From contig NC_073303.1 in the NCBI RefSeq assembly GCF_027595985.1, positions 378,727,842 through 378,791,841 on the forward strand: 64,000 nucleotides of DNA, written 5' to 3'. A program made the translations under genes and the position numbers. Source of the stretch: Sorex araneus. Taxonomy: Eukaryota; Chordata; Mammalia; Eulipotyphla; Soricidae. Positions 36,255-60,569 of this stretch are shown in pieces (the first letter of the stretch is position 1; each line of letters begins with the position of its first letter). The notes under the pieces were generated by a model that was given only the letters and a program-made list of their open reading frames with translations, did no database searches and was not told where the DNA came from.

Positions 36255-37130
36255 AGATACTTCTGGCGAATTGCCTTAATCCTGCAAACCTGCTTCCCCT
36301 GCTGACACTCCTGCCTGTATGAAACATCTCACTGTCTGGATCAGTGACACGGAACGGCAGCCAATAGGTACCGCTTCTTCGTAGGAGAGATAGGGGACCA
36401 CGGGTTGGGCAAAGTGCTTCGCCAACTTAAACACAGAACCTACTCATCACCATCCTAAAGAAAACAGTTTCAGAAGATTATTTTAGAAAATTGCAGAACA
36501 TAAGGCAATGTCAGAAATACAATGGCAGGAAAGCGGCTGGAATCTTAAAGCAGCCAAGAAGGAGGATGCTTCACATGCGGCTATTACCTTCTCGGACTGA
36601 TCACAGCCTACCAGAGAAGCTGCATTTTCAAGGGTCTGATTTTCAAAAACATTTCAGAAAACATAAAGTCAAGCGACAGCATTGGAAAAAAAAATCACTG
36701 TATCTGAGCCTGTTCAGACATAGATAGCACCTATTTTGAGCCTGAGAGAAATGCTTAACTTTCTAACAGTCCCATACGAAGGATGAGTAAAAATAACTTG
36801 ATTTTTATAGACTTGTATTTTTTCCAAGACCTTGGCCTAAAATCTTATTAAATTTAACAGTTCAAAATAGGTTTCCCTGGGAAGCTTTGAACATTGACTC
36901 TTGGAAGACTGACTTTTAAAAAAACACATGCCGTTATTAACTGTCATCACCAGAAAGGATTATTACAAAACAACCCAAATTATGCACCGTGGGAAAAATC
37001 TAATCTGTGACCTTACATATGCTCCCTTCCCTAAGGATCCACAGTGCAAGGAGAGGCTTGAGGTAAACAGTTTGGCTTTAGCCCACAACCAGCATCACTT
37101 CACTTTCTGGCAGACCTGAAATTCACAAGG
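36255..37130. other. AT-rich, repeat-poor island in GC-rich surroundings
   Basis: About 0.9 kb of roughly 40% G+C by eye without SINE, L1 or tandem repeats, next to the CTCF-like motif. Short frames only. It could be conserved non-coding DNA, but no comparison was possible. Confidence 0.4.
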
Positions 37131-37190
37131 CTACATGCTGCCTTCATGTTTCCGAATGGGTGGCAATGTGCCGTTTCTGCTGCTGCTCAC

Positions 37191-37209
37191 AGCGCCCCCT
37201 GGTGGAGGG
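37191..37209 (-). promoter_or_regulatory. strong CTCF-like binding motif
   Basis: AGCGCCCCCTGGTGGAGG is nearly identical to the reverse complement of the vertebrate CTCF consensus (core CCACCAGGGGGCGCT). It lies between the two convergent genes, at the edge of the AT-rich island 36310-37130. The motif reads in consensus direction on the - strand. Confidence 0.65.
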
Positions 37210-37391
37210 AGGGGCAGCACTCTCAGTGCAGGTAAGTGCCTGGCCCCCAGCCCCAGCCAGCAGCCCCACGCTCACCCCCTCCCTCTTCTGACTCCAGAGA
37301 CCACCAGGGCCACCCTCATCTCCGGGTCACGGAGGGTCTGGCAGAAGCTCATGGGCTGATGGTCCAGAGGAAACAGAAAAGGAGCCAGGGA

Positions 37392-37567
37392 GGGGCCGGA
37401 GTGATAGCACAGCGGGTAGGGCGTTTGCCTTGCACACGGCCGACCCGGCTTCGATTCCCAGCATCCCATACGGTCCCCCAAGCACGGCCAGGAGATTCCT
37501 GAGTGCAGAGCCAGGAGGAACCCCTGAGCATCGCCGGGTGTGACCCTCCCCCAAAAAGAGAAAAGGA
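37392..37567 (+). repeat. SOR SINE, full length
   Basis: AGGGGCCGGAGTGATAGCAC to GGGTGTGACCCTCCCCCAAA. Well conserved. Confidence 0.94.
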
Positions 37568-38409
37568 AAGGAGGCAGGGAAGAGTATGTGCGGTTCATTT
37601 GCTCAGGGTCACCGGTGGCAGCAACTTGCGGGGGTCGCAAGATTATCAGGAGCCTCAGCACCCTCGTGGCACCCCGGGTTCATGCCCAGCCTGCCAAGGC
37701 ACGGCAGGCAGAAAGCCGGGAAATGGGTGAAGAGGAGGGAGGTGGCCCAGTGCGGGGAGACGGCAGTGCTGAGTCTGGAGGGCTTGGGCAGGGGGGCGGG
37801 GACATCCGGAAGCCAGCGGGCAGTGCCGAGGGGCATAGCGCTCCAGCCCCGGGGGCTGCCTTGGAGCAGCAGGAGCGCGGGGCGGCCGTGGGACAGCAGG
37901 CCCCCCCAGACCACAGTCGCAGGGCTCCCGCGCCCACGGCCGCGCCCACCAGCCGCTGCTCGGTTCAGCGACGCCCTCCCCTGGGTATTGGCCCGGCTCA
38001 CGATGATGCGAGGAAGACCCAGAGCCGCGTGGCCCGTGGGGACAGCTTCCAGGGCAGGGCGCACCGAGGGGCCCCAGGGCCAGTCTGGAGTCCACTCTGG
38101 GCAGCCGCCTACCCGTGTCTGTACCCACCCCCGGCCTCGTGCCTGTCCCCTCCAGCAGCCTCTGCCCTAACTTGCTGTCACGGTGGCCTGTAGCGGGCGT
38201 AGGACAGACCCGCAGTCGCCACCAGCGCATGTCCCGGGGCAGCCACCAAAGAAGGCGTCTGCCCAGAGGAAGCAGCTAACAGCCGAGTCAAGTTTAAAGC
38301 CGAGGTCGAAATGCATCCGGCCCCTCCCGGTGGCCCCGTCCCAGCCTCTGGGAGCCCCATCAGCGGCCTGGGTGCCCGTGTGGGTTTGAATGCTCGTGTT
38401 GGGCAGAGG

Positions 38410-38710
38410 CTGGTCCACGGCGGAAGCTCGCCGAGAGTGAAGGTCGGGGGAGGGGCCGCTGTGGTCACTCCGGACAGGAGCTGAAAGCAGGTAAAGGGGT
38501 GTGGGTGATGGCCTCTCAGTGCCTGCGCTGCAAACCACAGCGCCCAGAGGAGAGGGAAAGTGAGAGAGGCCGTAGGGCTGGTAGGAGGGAAACTGGGCCC
38601 CTTGGTGGTAGAAAACACACTTGGGAGGGGCAGGGGTTGGGACATCGCATGACTGAAACCCAATCAACTTTGTAACTGTATCTGTGAGTCAATAAAAAAT
38701 AAAATTGAAA
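38410..38710 (+). mobile_element. L1 3' end
   Basis: GGGGTTGGGACATCGCATGA, CTGAAACCCAATCAACTTTG and GAGTCAATAAAAAATAAAA, preceded by a G/A-rich 3' UTR. Confidence 0.65.
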
Positions 38711-39492
38711 TTTATCAGCACACACACAAAAAGGAGGCCAAATAAAATTATTTTTTTTTTTTGTAAATGTGCATCTCCTGGTGATTCAGTTAAAAAAAAA
38801 ACACCTTAAAACAAGAAAAGATAAATAAATGAACAAATAAATGCCCGGACGCTAATCCCACACTCGGTTCCGGACAGACCCGCTCCGTGCCCTGCGGAAG
38901 GTCCCCGTCGCCGGCCCACAGCAGAGTGAGCCTTCGGCCAGGCCCCCGGCGGGGGTTCTGCAGAGGCGGGTGCACGGCTGACGTGCAGAGCTGGTCACGG
39001 TGCGGAGGGATGGGTGTAGCCAGGGGGGGCGGCACCCGAAGGCTCGAGGACGTCCCCCAGGGGCACTGCCCGGGCCGAGCTGCTGGGAGCACTGGGAGCA
39101 CGCGCACGGGTCCTGCGGGAGGGTCCCGGACCTACCCCCAGGGGTCACGGCCTCCCGGCTCACTCTTTTCCAGAGGTGGCCCCGGGCCTCTCGCAACCCT
39201 GGTCTCCTGCACGGACAGCCCGAGTGCTGAACTGTGTGCATCTCCGCTTAGCCCAGAGGCCGCCGCGCTGGGCCTGTGCGGTCGCTGTGCCCAGAGTGTC
39301 CCGTCCTTCCGGAGTTCTCACAGGACGACGTACAGGAAAAGAGACAAGAGCCAGGGCCCCGGCACACCCAGGAACCCCCCCGGCGGGCTGTCTCTACCCC
39401 CGCCTCCTGTCTCCCCCACCCACTCACACAGGCCAGTGGCTGCCTCTGTGGGGCATTAGAGCTCAGGGCACAAAGGCCCAGCTCAGGGGTGA

Positions 39493-40840
39493 GGAGGTCC
39501 CAGCCCCAGGGGTGGGGGTGTCCCAGCTGTGGGGTGGGGGTGTCCCAGCTGTGGGGTGATGGTGTCCCAGCTGTGGGGTGGGGGTGTCCCAGCTGTGGGT
39601 GGGGGTGTCCCAGCTGTGGGGTGGGGGTGTCCAGCTGTGGGGTGGGGGTGTCCCAACTGTGGGGTGGGGGTGTCCCAGCTGCGGGGTGAGGTTGTCCCAG
39701 CTGTGGGGTGGGGGTGGCCCAGCTGTGGGGTGGGGGTGTCCCAGCTGTGGGTGGGGGTGGCCCAGCTGTGGGGTGGGGGTGTCCCAGCTGTGGGGTGGGG
39801 TTGTCCACCTGTGGGGTAGGGGTATCTCCAGCTGTGGGGTAGGGTATCCCAGCTGCGGGGTGGGGGTGTCCCAGCTGTGGGGTGGGGGTGTCTCAGCTGT
39901 GGGTGGGGGTGTCCCAGCTGTGGGGTGGGGGTGTCTCCAGCTGTGGGGTGGGGGTGTCCCAGCTGTGAGGTGGGGGTGTCCCAGCTGTGGGGTGGGGTAT
40001 CTCCAGCTGTGAGATGGGGGTGTCCCAGCTGTGTGGTGGGGGTGTCCCAGCTGTGGGGTGGGGTGTCCCAGCTGTGGGGTGGGGTGTCCCAGCTGTGGGT
40101 GGGGGTGTCCCAGCTGTGGGGTGGGGGTGTCCAGCTGTGGGGTGGGGGTGTCCAACTGTGGGGTGGGGGTGTCCCAGGTGGTCCCAGCTGTGGGGTGGGG
40201 TGTCCCAGCTGTGGGGTGGGGGTGTCCAGCTGTGGGGTGGGGGTGTCCCAGGTGGTCCCAGCTGTGGGGTGGGGTGTCCCAGCTGTGGGTGGGGGTGTCC
40301 AGCTGTGGGGTGGGGGTGTCCAGCTGTGGGTGGGGGTGTCCCAGCTGTGGGGTGGGGTGTCCCAGCTGTGGGTGGGGGTGTCCCAGCTGTGGGGTGGGGG
40401 TGTCCAGCTGTGGGTGGGGGTGTCCCAGCTGTGGGGTGGGGGTGTCCAGCTGTGGGGTGGGGGTGTCCCAGGTGGTCCCATCTGTGGGGTGGGGTGTCCC
40501 AGCTGTGGGTGGGGGTGTCCAGCTGTGGGGTGGGGGTGGCCCAGCTGTGGGTGGGGGTGTCCAGCTCCAGGGCAGGGTGGCCCAGCTGTGGGGTGGGGGT
40601 GTCTCCAGCTGTGGGTGGGGGTGTCCCAGCTGTGGGGTGGGGTGACCCATCTGTGGGGTGGGGTGTCCCAGCTGTGGGTGGGGGTGTCCAGCTGTGGGGT
40701 GGGGGTGGCCCAGCTGTGGGTGGAGGTGGCCCAGCTGTGGGGTGGGGGTGTCCAGCTGTGGGGTGGGGGTGTCCCAGCTGTGGGGTGGGGGTGTCCCAGC
40801 TGTGGGTGGGGGTGTCCAGCTCCAGGGCAGGGTGGCCGTG
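39493..40840. repeat. 22-bp G-rich minisatellite, about 60 copies
   Basis: Unit GGTGGGGGTGTCCCAGCTGTGG with 21-bp variants (one G or one C fewer). Longer blocks recur: CAGGTGGTCCCA at about 40175, 40250 and 40467, and CCAGCTCCAGGGCAGGGTGG at about 40557 and 40815. The + strand carries G-runs of 4-5 every unit. Stop-free in several frames on both strands, which creates open frames up to 642 codons that are not genes. Confidence 0.97.
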
Positions 40841-40844
40841 TGCT

Positions 40845-42350
40845 GTCCCCAGCACTGGGGGGCGTGGCAGGCCCAGCACCAGGGGCTCCCGGGCAGTGAG
40901 GCCGGGGGCGTGAGGGCAGTGAGCTGGCCGTGTCCTCTGCCCGGACCCTCCCGTGCAGGGTCCAGCGAAGCTGCTCTCCATGGGCGCCCTGGGGGAGGGG
41001 ACCTGGGCTGCCGGTGGGCAGCTGGCCGGACGTTTCCTCCTCACCACGTGAGGGGCGGGAGCGGCGAGGGCGGGTGGGCAGGGTTAGGTGCCCTCCCCCA
41101 CCCCGTCCTCCCGGGATGGGGACACACGGGCGCCGGTCAGAGCAGCCAGTGGACACGGCGTGGGAGGTGCCAGCCAGAGCATCTGCTGCCCAGCTGTGCG
41201 TGCCCGAGCCGTCCCTTGGTTTCCGGAATCTCCAGCCAGACTCCGCGGACGCTCGGAGAACAGCTTCCGGATAAGTGCCCGGAGGAGCCGCCATCCCCGG
41301 GGCATCAGGGCAGCTGGGCAGCACCACGCCGGGCAACCCTGGGGCCGCCTGGAGCCTTTGCCACTCGCCCCGAGGGCTGGGAAAGGCGTCTGGCTCAGGA
41401 CCTCGTGACATCCAGCCCTGGGCTGGCCAGAGCAGGGCGGTGGCCAGTCCGCGGGGGAGTGAAATGGTGTCTGTGGAGGCCGGACTCGGCCAGCGGCCCT
41501 GGAGACCTGACCGCAGAGGGGACAGAGCAGGAGGCCTCCTCTGAAGCCGGACCCCCGGGGAAGCTGGGCCGGCCGAGCCCCTGGGACTGCAAAGCGGGCC
41601 CCAACCTCACACGGGGTCAAAGGGCCACTCTGCAGGCGTCTGTAACCGGTTTGAAGGCTCCCTGGAGCGCAGAGCCCAGACCCCGAGGGCGGGTTCCGGG
41701 AGGGGGAACAGGCCCGCCCGAATTGCAGGCCGGACCGCCCAAGCCAGAAGGAAAAGGAGCTTTTCCCCTTGGGGAGGGGCCGGCTCGGAGCCAAAGCTAA
41801 GGGCCTCGGCCCACTGACCCGCCCCGGCCCACTGACCCGCCCCAGCCCCATCTCAGGGGAGCTCAGGGCTCCTGCAGGACACTAACGGACAGTGGGGCCA
41901 GCAGGTCTCCGTGCGGGGTGGGGGGGGGGGGGCGGGTAGGGGCAGGGAGGCCGCGGGGCAGGGCGGGGCGCAGGGCAGGGGCCGAGGGCGGGGGCTAGAG
42001 AACAGAAGGAGCCTCGGATGCCCTCGGCCCCCGCAGGGCTGGAGAGACCCCCAGCTGGCCACCCTGTGGGCAGCCTCAGGACGGGGGCGGCCCAGCCATC
42101 ACCCCCTGCCCAGCCCTCTCCACAGCCCGGGGGGCTCCCAGGGGCGACCCGCCACCTGAACCCCCCACTTGGGACCTGCCGGAACGTGGCTCCTGCTTTG
42201 CCCCCCGGAGAAGCCCCAGGGGAGCCACGGAAGGGCTGGGACAGGCTCTGAGCCGCCCGGGCCTACACCTCCCCCGGGGAGCCCCAAAATATCATTCAGA
42301 AACTGAGGATTCCTCCATGTGCAGAGCGTGTCCCAACACACGCTCCCGGC
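40845..42350. other. intergenic GC-rich stretch, no gene recognised
   Basis: CpG-rich DNA beyond the DIPK1C 3' end, with a G-run at 41920-41932. Frames of up to 380 codons mostly extend out of the minisatellite. No repeat family or domain recognised. Confidence 0.35.
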
Positions 42351-42370
42351 CACAGAAAGGCGGCCCCTGC

Positions 42371-42376
42371 TTTATT
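42371..42376 (-). terminator. DIPK1C: candidate poly(A) signal of DIPK1C
   Basis: TTTATT on the + strand, AATAAA on the - strand, in a CAATAAAGCAGGG context. A GT-rich element (GTGTGTTGGG in reverse, 42341-42332) follows about 30 nt further on, the usual place for the cleavage-stimulation element. Confidence 0.6.
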
Positions 42377-42389
42377 GCTTCCAAGGGAG

Positions 42390-43085
42390 AGAAGGGCACA
42401 GACTCACACACGTGTGCCTGATTCCACACGTGTTCACACTCCTTTACACATGTGTATAATCCCACGTGTTCACGCTCCCACACATGTGTGCATGATCCCT
42501 CACATGTTCACATTCCTGCACACATCTGTATAAACCCACACGTGTTCATACCCCCACATATGTGTGCATGATCCCACATGTGTTCACACTTCTGCACATA
42601 TGTGCATGATCCCACACATGGCCACAGTCCTGCACACATGTGTGCTGGTCCCACGTGTTCACATTCCCGCACAAGTGTGTGCATAATCCCACACAAGCAT
42701 TCATACTCCTGCACACATGTGCATGATCCCACACATGTCCACACTCCCACACACATGTGTGCTTGACCCCACACATGCTCACAATCCAGCACACATGCAT
42801 TATTCCACACGTGTACATGATCGATCCCACACGTGTGTATGATCCCACATACATGTTCACACATGCATGTATGATCCCATGTGTGTATGATCTCAATGTC
42901 CTCACACTCCCGCATGTATGCATGATTCCACACATGTGTTTACATTCCCACATGTCTGCATTTTTCACATGTGTATATGATCCTATACATGTGCACAGTC
43001 CCACATACCCCACACGTGTCACACTCCTACATGTGTGCATACTCCACACACATGCACAATCCCACACACACAGCTACCCGGAGAC
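42390..43085. repeat. ACATGTG-rich minisatellite
   Basis: Irregular units of about 30-40 bp built from CACACATGTGTGCATGATCC and TGTTCACACTCC words. Rich in alternating purine/pyrimidine and in self-complementary CACATGTG. Probably transcribed in the DIPK1C 3' UTR. Confidence 0.93.
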
Positions 43086-43371
43086 ACACACGTGACTGTG
43101 GTAAGGGGGGGCTGGGCGCAGGGGTGCCTGTGCCTGGACAGTGCCCCCCACAGGTCACTTGGCAGAGGGACAAGCCAGCAGCGAGGGTGGCACTTCCGTC
43201 CGGAGCAGCCCGGCCCAGGGGGAGGGTGCAGCATGACTGTCCCTCTTCCGGGCAAAGGGCCCGGGAGTCTCTCGTGGAACCATCTGCCGCAGAGCTGGGA
43301 CTAAGGCCACCGGCTGGGTAAGCACTGGGCTGAGGCCCGCGGCCCTGGGAGCACCGAGGCTTCGGGAAAGA

Positions 43372-56681
<13,310 letters not shown>

Positions 56682-56826
56682 TTAGTTGGGACTGGAGCCT
56701 CGCCCCTCCCGGGTTCACCGCGCCGTGCCCCGCGCTCAGGCATCGCCACTGTCCGCCCCTGACCTCCCGGCGGATGCGCCCTCCCCCACCGTGTCAACTC
56801 CCATGTGAGTTCCCGGCACCCTCCCA

Positions 56827-56836
<10 letters not shown>

Positions 56837-56924
<88 letters not shown>
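56837..56924. repeat. (GA)n microsatellite
   Basis: About 44 uninterrupted GA units, 0.5 kb upstream of the DIPK1C start codon. Confidence 0.97.
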
Positions 56925-56925
<1 letters not shown>

Positions 56926-56929
56926 CTGG

Positions 56930-58060
56930 GGACAGCGCTGGGGGCCTCCCCCCACCTGAAGTTCCGAACCATGCGTAGTTATGCAGGGAGGGGGAGGGGC
57001 AGGGTCTCTAGGGCCAGGCCAGGTGGGCGCTCAGACCCTGGGGTTTCCAGCTCAGCAGATCCTGCTCCCTGAAAGCGCTCGGCAAGGGCAGGATTGAGCT
57101 TCCCAGGCACACCCTCCCCACAGAGCTGATGCCCCCGCTGCAGATTAGGCTGGAGGCCCGGACCCCTCCTGCCAGCCTCAGGAAGTGATGACAGGGTGGA
57201 GGTGGGTAAGGAGGCATCCTGCCTGCCCTGGAAACCGGCTTCTGAGCCGCAGCTGTAGTTCTGCCCCTGCAGCTGCAGTTGAAACCCGGCTTCCCAGTGC
57301 AGGGGAGGAACGCTCAGCCCTCAGGGTGGGCCCAGGGTCACATGTCCCCTGGGGTCGGGGAACCCCTGCACAGGGTAGCCCCCATCCCCCGCTACACCCC
57401 ACCCAGGAGCTGGTGCCGGCTGCCAGGGGACTCTGGTCCTGGTGTGGTGCCTGCCCTCTCACCTCAGCACCCACCGCGTCATCGGCCCGACCGTCCTCTC
57501 GCAGGACTTTTATCTGGAGGGGCGCCGGGGCAGCAGGTAAGAAGCACCCATGTTTCTCCCTCCAAACCGCGGGATGGACCGAGAGAACCGGCTACGGCTC
57601 ACGCCTTGGGCACGCGGCAGGCTTCAGCCCCGTCACCGCGTGGACCCCCGCTCCCTGGGTGTGGACCCAGATCTCCCCAGCACTGCAGGGCCTAGGCTGG
57701 GCCGCATCCCGGGTTCTTGCATTGAACCATGACCTCAGTTGGCCAAGACTTGTGGGAAGGGACCCCAGATGCCTGAGCCTCGCTTGGCAGACCCCCCCCC
57801 CAGCCCCTCACCAAAAACAAGTAAGAGGAAGGCTGAGAGGGAAGTCTGGGTTGGGGAGCGCAGAACATGAAGTCCAAAGGGTGTAGAATTGCAGAATAAG
57901 GCTTTCATTGGTGTTGCCCCTGACAGCTCTGCTCCGGGCGTTTCCTCAGGAACCGTCCCCGGAGACACGGCGGTCACAAGCCAGCAGCGCTTTCCCAGCC
58001 GGGCGCTTGCTCTCACCCTCAGCGTCCCGAGGCCTCGCCTTGGGGTTGTGGGGGACACAT
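56930..58060. other. upstream stretch, no gene recognised
   Basis: GC-rich, no repeat family recognised. The frame at 57185-57886 (233 codons) has no domain and no splice support. Confidence 0.35.
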
Positions 58061-58066
58061 GCCCGC

Positions 58067-58260
58067 AGGAGACTCCTTTTTTCTTCTTTTGGGTCACACC
58101 TGCGATGCACAGGGGTTATTCCTGGCTCTGTACTCAGGAATTACTCCTGGTGGTGCTCGGGGGACCAGAGGGGATGCTGGGAATCGAACCCGGGTCGGCC
58201 ATGTGCAAGGCAAACGCCCTACCCACTGTGCAATCGCTCCAGCCCCAGGAGGCTCCTTTT
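58067..58260 (-). repeat. SOR SINE (antisense) with TSD
   Basis: Flanked by AGGAGACTCCTTTT (58067-58080) and AGGAGGCTCCTTTT (58247-58260). Body TTTTGGGTCACACCTGCGAT to GCAATCGCTCCAGCCCC. Confidence 0.94.
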
Positions 58261-58964
58261 TAAGTGACCTTTCCGGGGCCGTGGACAGGACAGTGGGCAG
58301 GGCACGGCCGGGCACACACCTGACCCAGGCACATACACACAAGGCCCCCTGAGCCTGTGGGCGCCTGACCCTGAGCACCTCAGAGGCAGCCCCGGGGGTC
58401 GGCAGCACCGCGAGCACTGAGAGCCATCACAGCCTCGCTGGCTCAGCTGGCCGGGGACCCTCAGGAGCCGTCTCTGAGCCCCTCTGAGCCACTTTGGGCC
58501 CCGCCAAGGTCCCTGTCTCCAGGGGCTGGTGCCTGGTGCAGGTGCCTTCCCGGGCAGCTGTCTTAAGTGTCAGTAAACGCGTGAACGAGGGAGTGGGAGG
58601 GCAGTCAGTGGCACCCAGTCCCTCTGGAGCCGTGTGGCCGGCACCACCTCTCAGCCTGGGGGGCCCTGGGGGCCCCTCTCACCCAGAGCCCTGCCCCCAG
58701 CACCCACCCCGCCAGCAGCACCTGGCCTGTGTCTGGGGCATTGTTTGCTCCGGCGTCCCATGGACCCCGGTCCTGCAATCGCTGTGTCTGCCCGTCCGGC
58801 TTCCCCGACGGGCTGCGGTGGGCGCCACACGGGGTGAGAAGCAGCCCGCAGGGTGGTGGTCACCGGGTGACCCTGAACCCCGGGTTCTGAGCATCATGCT
58901 CGAGTCTTCCTGTGGACACGAGCGTCTGTGCTCCCGTCTTCCGGTGGGCATGTGGACGGTCCAC

Positions 58965-59490
58965 TCCCCCTCCTCCCTGGGGACACTGGACCGTCCACGC
59001 CCCTCTCCCTGGGGACACTGGACCGTCCACGCCCCCCTCCATGGGGACACTGGACCATCCACGCCCCCCTCCCTGGGGACACTGGACCGTCCACGCCCCT
59101 CTCCCTGGGGACACTGGACCATCCACGCCCCTCTCCCTGGGGACACTGGACCGTCCACGCCCCTCTCCCTGGGGACACTGGACCGTCCACGCCCCTCTCC
59201 CTGGGGACACTGGACCGTCCACGCCCCTCTCCCTGGGGACACTGGACCGTCCACGCCCCTCTCCCTGGGGACACTGGACCGTCCACGCCCCTCTCCCTGG
59301 GGACACTGGACCGTCCACGCCCCTCTCCCTGGGGACACTGGACCGTCCACGCCCCTCTCCCTGGGGACACTGGACCGTCCACGCCCCTCTCCCTGGGGAC
59401 ACTGGACCGTCCACGCCCCCCTCCCTGGGGACACTGGACCATCCACGCCCCTCTCCCTGGGGACACTGGACCGTCCACGCCCCTCTCCGT
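58965..59490. repeat. 32-bp minisatellite, about 16 copies
   Basis: Unit GGACACTGGACCGTCCACGC plus CCCTCTCCCTGG. Variants include GACCATCC and CCCCCTCC. Because 32 is not a multiple of 3 and the unit lacks stops in every frame, long frames open on both strands. Confidence 0.97.
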
Positions 59491-59499
59491 GAGGACGTG

Positions 59500-60560
59500 T
59501 GTTTTCTCTTCTCGGGTCCCTGGTATCGGGACCTCTGGGTTCTTCGGTGCGTTTCTGTTTAGCTCCGTGAGCAGCTGCCAAGCTCTTCTCCGATGGGGCT
59601 GCCCGCTCCCGTGGCCGGGCAGGCGAGGGCAGCTGAGGGCAGCCGAGGGCGTCTGTGGGGGGTCACCCAGAGGGCGCTGCCACGTCACCGGGCCCGGGAG
59701 TGGCTCGGTCACCGCTGACCGTCCTCTGCTTGCCCTGCGAGTCTGCTTTCTGTTCCACCTCGGGTTCAGACGCCAGCCGGGGTCTGCCCTGCGGGGCGGG
59801 GACGCAGGCTGAGGCCACAGAGCCGTCCGCTCCGTCCTCGGGCTCTGCTGCGCCCTGGCCCGGCCGGGCGGGCCGGGGTCTCAGCACTCGGTTCCTCCCG
59901 GGCCCACAGGTCCGATCACCACACGCCCACACTGGCCAGACGGGCTGCTCCCCACAGCCCTGCACCCCCTCTCCTGGCCCCTGACCCCTGACCCCGTGCC
60001 CCTGGCAGCAGAGTGCAGGGGCTGGACCCTGCGTGTGGCGCCGCTGCCCTCGAGACTCTTCCCAGGGTCCGTGAAGTGACCATCTGAGCCTGTGACCCTT
60101 GGTGACGGCCTGTGCCCCTCGGCCTCTGGGGTGAGTGCTGGGGGGTCGCGCAGGGCCCCCCTCGAGGCTTCCTCCTCCCCAGCCCCGCCCCCTCCCCTGT
60201 CACAGGGACTCACATGGCCTCTCTGTTCTGTGTCCCTCGTCTCTGCACTGTCCTCATGGCTCCCCGAGGCTGGCCCTCATGTGGGAGTGGACTTCCGGGC
60301 AGCGGGTTGGCGTCCAGGCTCGCACACGGCCAAGCCGGCACCATATATGCTCCCCTGAGCCCCCAGGAGTGACCCCTGAGAGTGTCCACTGTGCCCCAGG
60401 AACAAAGGAACAGAACGCGCTTCCTGTTCACGGCCGAGTAATGCTCCATTACAGGAACAAGCCCCTTCGTGCTTACACTCCTCTCTTGTGGGACCCTGGT
60501 TTCCTCCTGCTTTGAGCAGGGGGCGCACCCGTGTCTGCTCCAAACGGTGCTTCTCACAGA
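59500..60560 (+). mobile_element. possible L1 fragments and a SINE fragment
   Basis: CTGTTCACGGCCGAGTAATG and CTCCATTACAGGAAC near 60430, and TTAGCTCCGTGAGCAGCTGC near 59560, resemble L1 3' text. CCCCTGAGCCCCCAGGAGTG near 60350 resembles a SOR body. All are short and diverged. Confidence 0.35.
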
Positions 60561-60569
60561 AGGGCCTCC

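Larger units (their letters stand above)
42355..43371 (-). other. DIPK1C: predicted DIPK1C 3' UTR
   Basis: This is the interval from the stop codon to the first AATAAA on the - strand. Most of it (about 42390-43085) is the ACATGTG-rich array. The extent is inferred from the hexamer and its downstream GT-rich element. A shorter UTR ending before the array cannot be excluded, but no earlier AATAAA was seen. Confidence 0.55.

Noticed and set aside
39463-41411. Open frames of 642, 395 and 384 codons (- strand) and 380, 340 and 308 codons (+ strand)
   Set aside because: They are the stop-free 21/22-bp minisatellite read in several frames at once. The 'proteins' are pure tandem repeats that change frame with each unit-length variant, with no start context or homolog.
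58679-59812. Open frames of up to 332 codons on both strands
   Set aside because: A 32-bp stop-free repeat cycles through all frames. The same array is open on both strands, which is composition and not coding.
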